From contig CAZOPF010000033.1 in NCBI GenBank assembly GCA_964581605.1, positions 1 to 51,916 on the forward strand: a stretch of 51,916 nt of DNA, read 5' to 3'. Shown in pieces: positions 8,474 to 17,716 of the stretch; positions within the stretch are counted from its first letter, which is position 1, and each line of letters begins with the position of its first letter. Made by a program: the position numbers and the translations under genes. The notes beneath the pieces were generated by a model, which saw only the letters and a program-made list of their open reading frames with translations, made no database searches and was not told the origin of the DNA. This stretch comes from CAADGU01 sp964581605. Lineage in GTDB: Bacteria; Chloroflexota; Anaerolineae; Promineifilales; Promineifilaceae.

Positions 8474-9009
8474 ATGCTGGCAGAACAATTGAGCCGTTTG
8501 CGGCGGAATCATGGACTGGAACATGCCACGATTCATGTGCTGAGTGAAAAGCACAAAAATTTTAGCGCCCAGGGCAATTCAACGTTGGGCGGTTTTCATT
8601 TGAATATCTATGGTGACATCCCGGAAACGGCCGTGATGGATGCTGTGGAAGAAGCGTTCACCCGCATGAAAAAGGGGGAACACCACCTGGCAGTACATCC
8701 CAACTGTGGCACGGTGCTGCTGACGACGGCCGTGATGGCTACCTTAGCCGCGCAGGTCGTTTTTGCCGCCGAACAGCGGAAACAACGCACCGGGCTGAAT
8801 TTTTCGGTGTTGGTCAACGCGCTGCCAACGGCTGTGCTCGCCGTCGTCGCTACCCTCATTGTCTCCAAACCAGTGGGGGTGCAGTTGCAGGCCCGTTACA
8901 CGGTGGAAGGCGACCTGCGCGACATGCAGATCGTCAGCATCCGCAAAGTCACCCCTTCCCCTATCACCCGCCTCTTCCACCTCATGCTCACCGGCGGGCA
9001 ACTGCAAGC
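8474..9009 (+). CDS. DUF6391 family membrane-associated protein (3' end in gap)
   Basis: 178 residues are visible before the gap. The N-terminus LRRNHGLEHATIHVLSE matches what I recall of the DUF6391 family, which has no known function. Two hydrophobic segments follow (LLTTAVMATLAAQVVFA and LVNALPTAVLAVVATLIV, around residues 80-125), then a basic domain that may be cytoplasmic (TVEGDLRDMQIVSIRKVTPS). Start ATG 8474 has GGGAGG five bases upstream and a good promoter. The C-terminus and stop are lost in the gap, after which a different gene (holA) is already in progress. Confidence 0.75.
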
Positions 9010-9109
9010 NNNNNNNNNNNNNNNNNNNNNNNNNNNNNNNNNNNNNNNNNNNNNNNNNNNNNNNNNNNNNNNNNNNNNNNNNNNNNNNNNNNNNNNNNNN
9101 NNNNNNNNN
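9010..9109. other. Assembly gap (100 N) between DUF6391 gene and holA
   Basis: 100 unknown bases. The end of one gene and the start of the next are hidden, so the join of the two genes rests on the assembler. Confidence 0.98.
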
Positions 9110-10019
9110 ATATCTGGCAAAATTGACGGCCAAACTGGGCGACCCGGCCATGCTGGATTTGAACACCACCCGGCTGGCGGGGAATGTGACCTTTACTCAG
9201 TTGCAAGAGGCAACGGCCGTGATGCCCTTCCTTTCCAAACATCGGCTGATCATTATCAGCGGTCTGTTTGCCAGCAAACCGGACAAAAAATTCTTGGAGC
9301 AGTTGGCCGCTTACCTGCCGCAACTGCCGGACACCGCCCGTCTGGTTTTCCTGGAAGCCGATGCCTTGCCCGCTAATCATGCGATGGTAAGGCTGGCCGA
9401 ACAAAGCGCAAATGGGCATATCAAACAGTTTGATCTGCCAGAGGGCCCCGGGTTGGAAAAGTGGATTCGGGAACAGGTGGCGGAGCGGCACGGCCGTATC
9501 CAACCCCACGCCGTCCACCTCCTGGCCGCCAATGTTGGCAGCAACCTGGCCGCTCTGGGCAACGAATTGGAAAAGCTCATCCTCTACAAAGGGGAAGGCG
9601 AAGAAATCACCGCCGCCGACGTGATCTTGCTCAGCCCCTATGCCGCCGAAACCAACATTTTCGACCTGGTAGATGCCATCGGCAGCCGCAACAGCAAACG
9701 CGCCTCCCTGCTTTTACAGCAAAAATTCAACGAAGGCGCTGACCCTTTTGGTCTTTTTCCCATGTTTGTGCGCCAGTTTCGGCTGCTTATTCAGGTGAAA
9801 GAACTGGCCGATGCAGGCAAACGGCCGCCGGCCATTGGCCAGGAACTCAAGCTGCACAGCTTTGTGGTGGGCAAACTATACCAGCAATGCCAGGGTTTTA
9901 GCCTGATGCAACTGGAACAAATCTACCACCACTTGCTGGATATTGACGTCGGCACCAAAACGGGCCGCCAGGATATGACCACCGCGCTCAACCTGTTAGT
10001 GGCGGCCCTCACTCTCTAA
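9110..10019 (+). CDS. holA: DNA polymerase III subunit delta (5' end in gap)
   Basis: The visible 302 residues start inside the N-terminal domain (YLAKLTAKLGDPAMLDLNTT) and run to TAA at 10017. Family features are the LPFLSKHRLIIISG-like block (here MPFLSKHRLIIISG), LEADALPANHAMVRLAE, the lid region LLAANVGSNLAALGNELEKL, ETNIFDLVDAIGSRN and the C-terminal clamp-loader collar helices ending TTALNLLVAALTL. The delta subunit opens the sliding clamp during loading onto primed DNA. About 20 N-terminal residues are probably missing. Expression would depend on what lies in the gap. Confidence 0.88.
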
Positions 10020-10047
10020 AACACAACGTTTCACGATGGGAGAACGT

Positions 10048-10935
10048 ATGTCACCAATCAACTGCTTAGATGTGCTCAAAAATGGCCTGCCGCCTACCGG
10101 GCAGCCGCCACGTCATGTCATCATCATTGGGGCAGGTATGGCCGGGCTGACGGCCGCCTTGCTGCTGCAAGAAGCCGGGCACACCGTCACCATTCTGGAA
10201 GCGCAAAACCGGTTGGGCGGGCGTGTATACACCTATCGCGGCTTTCCCGGCCAACTGTATGGCGAATTTGGGGCCATGCGTTTTCCGCGCCAACACGCCC
10301 TGGGGCAGCATTTGATTCACGAGCGGTTCAAGTTGGCAACACGGCCGTTTCCCATGTTNNNNNNNNNNNNNNNNNNNNNNNNNNNNNNNNNNNNNNNNNN
10401 NNNNNNNNNNNNNNNNNNNNNNNNNNNNNNNNNNNNNNNNNNNNNNNNNNNNNNNNNNAAATACCAGATCACCCACGGCGTTACCGTCACCGACCTGGCC
10501 ATCCGCAACGTCGTTTACACCCCCGCCGGGCAGGATGACCGTTTTGACCGGGGCCTCATCATTGGCTCCTACGCCTGGGAGCAAGACAGCATGGCCTACA
10601 GCATGTTGACGGAAAAACAGCGCATTGCCCAGGCATTACAAGACCTGAGCAAAATCCACCCCGAAGCCCGCGATACCTTTGAATTTGGCATCTCCCACGA
10701 CTGGTCACTCGACCCCTACGCCGGTGGTATTGGGCCACTGTTCCGCCCACACGAGATGAGCGGCCGTTTCTACGACAACATCGTCCGCCCCGTCCACCGC
10801 CTATGGTTTGCCAACGACGCCTGCGACCGCCGCCACCGCCGCTGGATTGAGGCCGCCTTGGTGGCGGCCGTCAAAAACGCCTACGCCCTCCACCTCGGCC
10901 TGCGCAACGAAGTGCCCAAAGATAAGAAAGAGTAG
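10048..10935 (+). CDS. FAD-dependent amine oxidase family protein (internal part in gap)
   Basis: The N-terminus has a textbook FAD-binding Rossmann motif, VIIIGAGMAGLTAALLLQEAG, then ILEAQNRLGGRVYTYR, typical of flavin monoamine and L-amino acid oxidases. After a 100-N gap the substrate and C-terminal FAD regions appear, ending with VRPVHRLWFANDACDRRHRRWIEAALVAAVKNA. About 260 residues are visible, while the family usually has 450-600, so the gap is probably several hundred bases. Start chosen: ATG 10048 with GGGAG five bases upstream; the ATG at 10036 overlaps that ribosome binding site. Substrate unknown. Confidence 0.82.
   Translation: MSPINCLDVLKNGLPPTGQPPRHVIIIGAGMAGLTAALLLQEAGHTVTILEAQNRLGGRVYTYRGFPGQLYGEFGAMRFPRQHALGQHLIHERFKLATRPFPMXXXXXXXXXXXXXXXXXXXXXXXXXXXXXXXXXXKYQITHGVTVTDLAIRNVVYTPAGQDDRFDRGLIIGSYAWEQDSMAYSMLTEKQRIAQALQDLSKIHPEARDTFEFGISHDWSLDPYAGGIGPLFRPHEMSGRFYDNIVRPVHRLWFANDACDRRHRRWIEAALVAAVKNAYALHLGLRNEVPKDKKE
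10359..10458. other. Assembly gap (100 N) in amine oxidase gene
   Basis: 100 unknown bases; from family length, the missing stretch should be much longer than 100. Confidence 0.98.
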
Positions 10936-10990
10936 ACTCGTCCCCAACAAACGCATCAAGCCCGGCAACTGATGGCAGATAACGATTGAC

Positions 10991-13984
10991 TTAATTTCCC
11001 AAGACCTGCCATATTTGTACCAGTCCATCAGACCCGACGGTGGCCAGTAATTTGCCGTCGGGCGACCAGGCACTGTTCCCGCTGAATGGGTGTTGATTAT
11101 CCAGGGTATATAGCAGATTGCCTGTTGCTGTATCCCAAAAGCGTGTGGTTGGCCCCACGTTAGCGGCCAACATGGAGTTGTCTGGTGCCCAGGTAACGTG
11201 ACGGATACTGCCGCCAGCCGGAATGGTAAGAGAGGGTTCGCTACTGTCGGTTACGGCCGTTTCCCACACCAACAACTGCCCACCATTATCCCCGGAGGCA
11301 AAGCGGCTGTTGTCCGTTGCCCAGGCTAAAGCTGGCACAGGTAAAGTATGTCCATCCAGAGTAATTGTGCGTTCATTGCGGTTGGGCGGCCGTATTTGCA
11401 CCAACCCCGTTTGCCCACTCACCACAATCTGCGCTCCATCCGGCGACCAGGTGAGGGCCAGTGCCGGCCCCAGTGCGTTCACCTGGTAAGAAATCTCCTG
11501 TTGTTCCTGAGCTACATTCCAAATTCGTAAGACGCTATCAAAACCAGTTGAGGCAACCTGTTTGCTGTCTGCCGACCAGGAGATGGCCGTTACCTCAGCC
11601 GTATGCCCCTCCAAAACCGCCATTAGTTCGCCTGTGGCTGCTTCCCATACCCGCACATTGTGGTCTGAACGGCCGCTGGTCGCCAACCAGCGACTATCTG
11701 GCGACCAGGCGAGGCTGCTGACGCCTGATGTGTGCCCACCCAGAACGGCTACAATATTTCCCGTTTCTAGTGACCAGACTTGTATCGTTCCATCGTCGTT
11801 CCCCACTGCCACCCGGCTGTTATCAGGGGCCCATTGCACGGCCGTTGCCAGACTGTAACCGACAAAATCGAACAGGTTGGCTGTTTCTGTAGCTGTTACC
11901 CCTTGCCACAAACGAATAACCTGGTCATTGTCTCCTACAGAAAGTAATTGTCCACCGGCAGGCAGCCAGGCCAGTTGTGCGACGCTGGCATGGCGGGTCA
12001 TGCTGGATGATGGCTGCCGGGCGGTGATGGGCCAGACGGCGATACGGCCGTCTACTCCACCCACTGCCACCGTTTGTTCATCCGTCCAGGCCACGCTGGT
12101 TAAATCGGTTGTCAACGATAAAGCTCCCCTTTCGTTACCCGCAGCATCCGCCAGCCGAACATAACCATCCCCTCCGGCTGTAGCCAGCAAACTGCCCTCT
12201 GGTGACCATGCCAGCCCGGCTGCTCCAGCCTGGCGGAAGAGAGAGTCGGAATTGTCATTATTCAGGTCATAAATCCAGATGAAGTTATCGCTGCTGCCGG
12301 TGGCAAAGTGACTGCCATCAGGCATCCAGGCGATCTGGCTGATGGGGCTGTGGTGATCATCCCAAACCGTGCTCACGGCCGTCTCCGTGATATTCCAGCG
12401 CAGCACTCGTCCATCGGCCGTACCCAATAGCAGCTCATCGGCTATTGGCGACCAGGCCAGCGTGGTAGCCGTTTCCCCACTGAGCTGCGTTGTCTCTGTC
12501 CAAGTGGATGTATCCCAAATGTGAACCCCATCCGCTTCGCCAATCGCCAGGAAACGGTCGTCCCGCGACCAGGCCACAGCTTTTGCTTCCCGGTTCTCCG
12601 TGATGGCCTGTGCGCGATCAAAAGTGGGCAAATGGTATTGGGTAACTCCTTGTGAACTGGCGGCTACTAACCATTGTTCATCGTGACTGACGGCCACGGC
12701 GTTTAACTGTTCATCTGAACCAGGCAGTACATGGGCCTGACTGAGCTGGCTCAGGTTTTCCATGGTGACAGGTAATTGCATTGGTAGAGGAGTAGGGGTT
12801 TTCGTAGGTGTCGGTGTATCCGTAGGTAGCCCGGAGGAGGTTTCGCCAGGGGTGAGTAAGGCAGTGGCGGGTGGAGGAGTCGGCGTGATAGCCGCTGTAG
12901 CTGTGGCTGTGGCTGTGGCTGTGGCAGTTGGTGGTTCAGTGGGAATGATCACAACGGCAATAGGGGATGGGGTAACGGCCGTATCACCTTCTCCATTTAA
13001 CAAAAAGAAGCCACCGGCACCCAACAACAATATGGCGATCAACCCGGTCATTAGATAGACACGGGAGAAACGAGTAGCTGCTGGCGGTGCGGGAGCCGGC
13101 AATTCGACGGTTGAATTTTCGATGGCCGTGGGCAGTAATTCTGGCGGTGGCTCGTCATCTGCCACGAAGGGCAGGTTGTTCACATTTTCCAGATCAGACA
13201 CCAGGGCCGCTACGGTGCGGTAACGTTTATTGGGGTCTTTGTTCATTGTCCGGCGGATGACGGTTTCATAGCCGACGGGCAGGTCACTGCGCGCCTCCAG
13301 AATACTGGGAATGGGAGCGTTGATGTGCTGCATGATCATCTGGATGGGGGTGTCTGCCCGGTACGGCCGTTGACCCGTGACCATTTGGAAAAGTATTACA
13401 CCGAGGGAGTAGATGTCGGAACGGCCGTCCAGGTCCTTCTGCCCCATCACCTGTTCAGGACTCATATAGGCCGGTGTGCCCACCATGTCTCCGGCTGTTA
13501 TCGTTGCCTGGCTGCCTGCCATTTTCACAATGCCAAAATCAGCCACATGGGGACGGCCGTACTCATCAAATAAGATATTGTCCGGCTTCAAGTCACGATG
13601 CACCATGCCACGGGTGTGGGTATGGTCAAGTGCAGGAGCAATTTGCTTCAAAATTTGTGTGGCTTCGGCCAGGGGCAGGGGGCCATCTTTGATCCGCTCT
13701 GTTAATGTGCCCCCAGGCATCAACTGCATTACCAGGAACAATTCGCCATCATCCTCGCCATAATCGTAAACCATGACGACGCCCGGATGGTCAATCTGGG
13801 CCATGGCTTGCGCTTCACGGGTGAATCGCCCTTTGAACTTCAGATCATGCGAAAAACGCTTATCCAGAATTTTCAGAGCAACTTCCCGTTTGAAATGCGG
13901 ATCATAGGCACGATAAACGGCCCCCATGCCACCCTGGCCTAAGCGAGTGATAATTTCATAACGGCCGAGTTTCTGTTTGTTCAT
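10991..13984 (-). CDS. Membrane Ser/Thr protein kinase with WD40 beta-propellers
   Basis: A protein of about 997 residues. The N-terminal Hanks-type kinase (residues ~8-270) has the Gly-rich loop GQGGMGAV, Lys38, HRDLKPDN (Asp131) and DFG (Asp149), so it should be active. One membrane helix (~305-330, LMTGLIAILLLGAGGFFLL) is followed by a Thr/Pro linker whose TATATATA run is encoded by a 6-bp microsatellite near 12895-12930. The rest is about a dozen WD40 repeats (repeated LAWSPDS, VRVWEAATG), probably outside the cell as a ligand- or partner-binding propeller. Start ATG 13984 is set by the kinase N-terminus; the 16-codon upstream extension has repeat-like composition. It is a tandem paralog of the next gene. 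Confidence 0.92.
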   Translation of the reverse strand: MNKQKLGRYEIITRLGQGGMGAVYRAYDPHFKREVALKILDKRFSHDLKFKGRFTREAQAMAQIDHPGVVMVYDYGEDDGELFLVMQLMPGGTLTERIKDGPLPLAEATQILKQIAPALDHTHTRGMVHRDLKPDNILFDEYGRPHVADFGIVKMAGSQATITAGDMVGTPAYMSPEQVMGQKDLDGRSDIYSLGVILFQMVTGQRPYRADTPIQMIMQHINAPIPSILEARSDLPVGYETVIRRTMNKDPNKRYRTVAALVSDLENVNNLPFVADDEPPPELLPTAIENSTVELPAPAPPAATRFSRVYLMTGLIAILLLGAGGFFLLNGEGDTAVTPSPIAVVIIPTEPPTATATATATATAAITPTPPPATALLTPGETSSGLPTDTPTPTKTPTPLPMQLPVTMENLSQLSQAHVLPGSDEQLNAVAVSHDEQWLVAASSQGVTQYHLPTFDRAQAITENREAKAVAWSRDDRFLAIGEADGVHIWDTSTWTETTQLSGETATTLAWSPIADELLLGTADGRVLRWNITETAVSTVWDDHHSPISQIAWMPDGSHFATGSSDNFIWIYDLNNDNSDSLFRQAGAAGLAWSPEGSLLATAGGDGYVRLADAAGNERGALSLTTDLTSVAWTDEQTVAVGGVDGRIAVWPITARQPSSSMTRHASVAQLAWLPAGGQLLSVGDNDQVIRLWQGVTATETANLFDFVGYSLATAVQWAPDNSRVAVGNDDGTIQVWSLETGNIVAVLGGHTSGVSSLAWSPDSRWLATSGRSDHNVRVWEAATGELMAVLEGHTAEVTAISWSADSKQVASTGFDSVLRIWNVAQEQQEISYQVNALGPALALTWSPDGAQIVVSGQTGLVQIRPPNRNERTITLDGHTLPVPALAWATDNSRFASGDNGGQLLVWETAVTDSSEPSLTIPAGGSIRHVTWAPDNSMLAANVGPTTRFWDTATGNLLYTLDNQHPFSGNSAWSPDGKLLATVGSDGLVQIWQVLGN

Positions 13985-14019
13985 GCAAATGAGGTGGTGA
14001 GAATGGAAATGAGAAATCG

Positions 14020-14055
14020 GAGATTGGCCCATCCCTGACTCGAATTTCCAATCTC
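14020..14055. repeat. Short GAGATTGG inverted repeat
   Basis: GAGATTGG (14020-14027) and CCAATCTC (14048-14055) form a weak stem in the 73-nt gap between the kinase genes. It is a short member of the GAGATTA repeat family. Confidence 0.5.
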
Positions 14056-14057
14056 TT

Positions 14058-17000
14058 TCATTCTGGCGATATACCCAAAATCCTGATCACCTGCTCATCT
14101 GTTACCAGCGCCAGTCGCTTGCCATCCGGCGAGACGGTCAGGAATTGTCGTTTGCCATTATACGGCGAGGGCGCATCGGCGTATCCCTGAGCCAGTTCTG
14201 GTGGAAGAGGTGTTGCGGGGTCCTGGATGCGGCCGTTGCCTGCCAGACTCCACAGCCGCAATTCACCGTCATCGCTCAAGGTTGCCAGCAGTGAGCCGTC
14301 TGGTGGCAGCAGGGCAATTTGTTGAATTCCCCGACGATGCACATTTTGTACAAGCTCGATAAAGTTATCAATAGCTGGGCCAAAAACGATGGCATCCCAA
14401 ACATGCACGGTACCTTCGTTCTCAGCAGCAGTAATAATGCTAGTATTGTCAAATGACCAGGCCAGATCGCCCACATATAGCACGCGGTCAGAGAGTGCCA
14501 GCCAGTCCAGAGAATCGCCATTGGCAGCATCCCATATCTGAGTGCCCCCGCTGCCCGCCCAACCACCAATGGCTATCTTGCTGCTATCCGGTGAAAAGAT
14601 GAGATCCGCTACGCGGACAATGGCATTACCTTTGCTCCAGATTTTCGTCTGGCTGTTGGCCTCCCATACGTGAATGTGCCCCAAACCGTCTACTTCGTCG
14701 CTGGTGATGGTGGCAATTATACGGCCGTCTGGCGACCAGCTCACCACGCGCACCGGAGCGTCATGTTCCAGACGGCCGATTTGTTGGCCGGAGGCGACAT
14801 CCCAAAGGCGAGCCGTGCCATCACTGCCACCTGTGACCAGTTTCGTCCCATCTGGCGACCAGGCCAGATCGTTGACCGGTAGCTCAGTTGTGCGGATGCC
14901 ATCGGCCTCACCGCGAATGATATGCCCAAAGAGTGCCTGTATCACCTCTCCCGTCCCCACATCCCAAATTCGCACCACGTTGTCGTTGCCCAATACGGCC
15001 AGTTTTTGATTATCAGGGGAAAAAGCGATGACACGCACGGCCGTTTGTGTACTGTAGTTGGCTAGCAGAGCCAATGGTTGTTCCGTGTTTGTATCCCAGA
15101 CCCGCAGCAAATTATCCGCGCCGCCCAGCGTCAGCAATGAGTTTTCAGAGAGCCAATGCACCAGGCGTGCATCAAAATGCGGCGGCAATTCTGCCAGTTT
15201 CGCCCCACTCTCCGCGTCCCACACCCGAACGGCCGTATGGCTGACGGAAACAATCTGCGGTGCATACGGCGACCAGGAGACCCAAGACAATTGCTCTTCT
15301 TGCGCTGGAATGGTTAAAACATTCTCCTGGGTCACCAGATTCCAGATGCGCATGGTGCGGTCACGGCCAGTAGTCAATAATAAGCCTGGACTGAGCGGCG
15401 ACCATTGCAGCGATAACACAGGGCCAGTATGGCCGCTCAACGTATGCACCAACGTGCCATCCAGGCTGCGTATTTCCAGAATGTTGCCCGTTGCCAAAGC
15501 CATATCTGTACCTTCGGGCAGCCAGGTGAAATCAGCGACGTTAATTCGCCGCTCCAAATTGTTGCCCGTTGCCAGATCCCACCACATGACAATGCCACCT
15601 CCACCCAAAGCCAATAAATCGCCGTTTGGCGACCAGGCTATCCGTTCCACGTTTGTGCCCATCCCCTGCAACGTGTGGATGGGCTGGTCTATGATCGTGG
15701 CGCTGGGGTCAATCTGCCAGATACGAGCCGTGTTATCAGCACTGCCAGAGGCCAATAAATTATTGTCAATATGTGACCAGGCCAGCTCCAAGATTTCTTC
15801 GTCGTGGCCGGAGAGGGTAATGGTATGCGCCCAATTACCTCGTTCCCATAGTTTTACATCTTTATTGTCGCCTGTTGCCAACCAGCGGTTATCAGGTGAC
15901 CAGGCGAGGGTTTCCACCTGGTGTGGCTGTTCCAATAAGGGGATAAGGTCATCGTTGCCTTCTTCCCATACCCACAAACCAGCACCAGGTTGGACAATGG
16001 CTAACGTGTTGGCGCCGCCACTGGCCCAGGCCAGGTTCGCGTTATATGGGGCGGACAATGGCCATTGACGTAGCAATGTCAGATTTCCAGCCCGGTACAC
16101 TTCTACCCCCTGATTGTTGGTGATGGCTACCAGGGAATTATCTGGGCTGACAACCGCCTGATGAATGGTGCCCGCGGGTGATAGGGTTGCCAGTTGCCCC
16201 AGGCGATCCAGGTTGGTGGCGGATATGCCGGGTTGGGTAGCGGTAGCGGTTGGTTCCGGCAAGGCGGTGGCCGTAGGGCTAGGAGTGGGAGTGGGGGTCG
16301 AGGTAATGGTGGCGCTCGGAGTTGATGTGGCCGTGTTGGATGGCGTTATGGTAGGGGTTGATGTTGCCGTAGCGGTGGGAGTGAATGTGGGTGTGGCTGT
16401 AGAGGTGTGGGTGGATGTGGTGGTTGGGGTGGCAGAAACCAGCCCCCAGGCGATGAAAGGGGAAGGCACAGAAGCGGCCGCCAGTCGCCCGCTGCGCAAC
16501 CAGGCCAGACCACCCAGACAAATCATTATTAGGAAGATCGCTATGCCAACACCGAAGAGGGTCGGGAGGGAACGTTTCTTTGGCGAGATGGCACTGGAGG
16601 TGGGCAAGCTGGTCAGGTCGGCGATCATTTCCGTAGCTGTCTGGTAACGTTTATCTGGCTCTTTGGCCAGAGCGCGATTGATGATCGCTTGCAGGGCGGG
16701 GGGCAAGTTGGGATTGCGGCTGGAGATGCGAGGGATGGGGGCCTGGATGTGCTGCATGATGATTTGCATGGCCGTGTCGCCATTATACGGCCGTGTGCCT
16801 GTCAACATCTCAAAAAGAATGACGCCTAAAGAGTAGTTATCGGAACGGCCGTCCACCGGTTTATTACCCATGGCCTGTTCTGGGCTAATGTAATGCGGAG
16901 TGCCTATCACATTGCCGTCTGTAAAGGTCGCATTGCTCTCTGCCAGCTTTACAATGCCAAAGTCAGACAAAAAAGCCGTACCATATTGGTCAAACAAGAT

Positions 17001-17402
17001 GTTATCTGGTTTCAAATCTCGGTGAACAACCCCCTGACTGTGGGCGGCGTCCAATGCACTGGCAATTTGTTGCAAAACAGGTAGGGCTTTCTGTAGCGGT
17101 ATCGCCTTATTTGCCAGCTTTTCCGTCAACGTTCCGCCGCGCATCAGGCGCATGACCAGATAAGGCTGGCCGTTGTGATCGCCAAAGTCATAGACAGGTA
17201 CGATGTGAGGATGATTGAGCCTGGCGACGGTTTCCGCCTCGCGCCGAAAACGGCCGTGCAGGTTAGGATTATCCAGCAAAGCCTGCGGCAAAATTTTCAG
17301 GGCAACGTCACGCCCCGTGTTTGGGTCGCGTGCCTGATAGACGGTAGCCATGCCACCACGTCCGATTTCAGACACAATTTGATACCGACCAATCGTTGCC
17401 AT
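14058..17402 (-). CDS. Membrane Ser/Thr protein kinase with WD40 beta-propellers
   Basis: A 1114-residue paralog of the gene at 10991. The kinase domain (residues 7-265) shows GRGGMATV, Lys36, HRDLKPDN (Asp129) and DFG (Asp147), followed by a membrane helix (FGVGIAIFLIMICLGGLAWL, ~275-297). A Thr/Ser/Pro-rich spacer of about 75 residues comes next, then around 14 WD40 units (LAWSPDGTKLVTGGSDGTAR style). It is probably a transmembrane receptor kinase with an external sensor propeller. The two kinases lie head to tail, 73 nt apart, with this one upstream. Their partners or substrates are not evident from the neighbours. Confidence 0.92.
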   Translation of the reverse strand: MATIGRYQIVSEIGRGGMATVYQARDPNTGRDVALKILPQALLDNPNLHGRFRREAETVARLNHPHIVPVYDFGDHNGQPYLVMRLMRGGTLTEKLANKAIPLQKALPVLQQIASALDAAHSQGVVHRDLKPDNILFDQYGTAFLSDFGIVKLAESNATFTDGNVIGTPHYISPEQAMGNKPVDGRSDNYSLGVILFEMLTGTRPYNGDTAMQIIMQHIQAPIPRISSRNPNLPPALQAIINRALAKEPDKRYQTATEMIADLTSLPTSSAISPKKRSLPTLFGVGIAIFLIMICLGGLAWLRSGRLAAASVPSPFIAWGLVSATPTTTSTHTSTATPTFTPTATATSTPTITPSNTATSTPSATITSTPTPTPSPTATALPEPTATATQPGISATNLDRLGQLATLSPAGTIHQAVVSPDNSLVAITNNQGVEVYRAGNLTLLRQWPLSAPYNANLAWASGGANTLAIVQPGAGLWVWEEGNDDLIPLLEQPHQVETLAWSPDNRWLATGDNKDVKLWERGNWAHTITLSGHDEEILELAWSHIDNNLLASGSADNTARIWQIDPSATIIDQPIHTLQGMGTNVERIAWSPNGDLLALGGGGIVMWWDLATGNNLERRINVADFTWLPEGTDMALATGNILEIRSLDGTLVHTLSGHTGPVLSLQWSPLSPGLLLTTGRDRTMRIWNLVTQENVLTIPAQEEQLSWVSWSPYAPQIVSVSHTAVRVWDAESGAKLAELPPHFDARLVHWLSENSLLTLGGADNLLRVWDTNTEQPLALLANYSTQTAVRVIAFSPDNQKLAVLGNDNVVRIWDVGTGEVIQALFGHIIRGEADGIRTTELPVNDLAWSPDGTKLVTGGSDGTARLWDVASGQQIGRLEHDAPVRVVSWSPDGRIIATITSDEVDGLGHIHVWEANSQTKIWSKGNAIVRVADLIFSPDSSKIAIGGWAGSGGTQIWDAANGDSLDWLALSDRVLYVGDLAWSFDNTSIITAAENEGTVHVWDAIVFGPAIDNFIELVQNVHRRGIQQIALLPPDGSLLATLSDDGELRLWSLAGNGRIQDPATPLPPELAQGYADAPSPYNGKRQFLTVSPDGKRLALVTDEQVIRILGISPE

Positions 17403-17716
17403 CAGAATTTGCAGAGACGACTAATAAGTAATGTGACAGTAACAGTCTAAGCCATTCAGCCCATATAGCGATTTACACGCACAAAAAGTGTGGAATCAGC
17501 ATAAGTTTAACCTGATTACACCTGCCCGGCGAATGATTAAGAATTTCCCCTGATACCACTCTTTTGTGTCAAAAAGAGTGTCATAATTTGACACTGACGG
17601 CACACGCCTCACCCCTTATCTTGAAGTGGTAGCTAACTGATTGTTCTTGCCAGACCTGAAGACCCTAAGGGTTTCAGAAAACCCTTAGGGCCTGGTCGAA
17701 ATAAAAGGAGCATCTG
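17403..17716. other. Divergent intergenic region with operator-like repeats
   Basis: This 314-nt AT-richer space separates the kinase gene (minus) from the beta-helix gene (plus). It contains a hairpin CACTCTTTT/AAAAGAGTG (17557-17580), two direct GTGTCA copies (17566, 17578) and an inverted TGACAC (17589-17594), with CATAAT (17582-17587) as a possible -10 within them. No ORF is supported here. Confidence 0.5.
17663..17690. repeat. Perfect 12-bp-arm hairpin in 5' leader
   Basis: CCCTAAGGGTTT (17663-17674) and AAACCCTTAGGG (17679-17690) pair perfectly with loop CAGA, 27 nt before the start of the beta-helix gene. Without a T-run it does not look like a terminator on the plus strand. Its sequence is very like the terminator at 19595-19633, so the gene is bracketed by related hairpins. 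Confidence 0.75.

Noticed and set aside
8120..9376. A 418-codon plus-strand frame through the DUF6391 gene and gap
   Set aside because: Its first ~118 codons precede a good promoter and ribosome binding site and look non-coding. Beyond the gap it is out of frame with holA.
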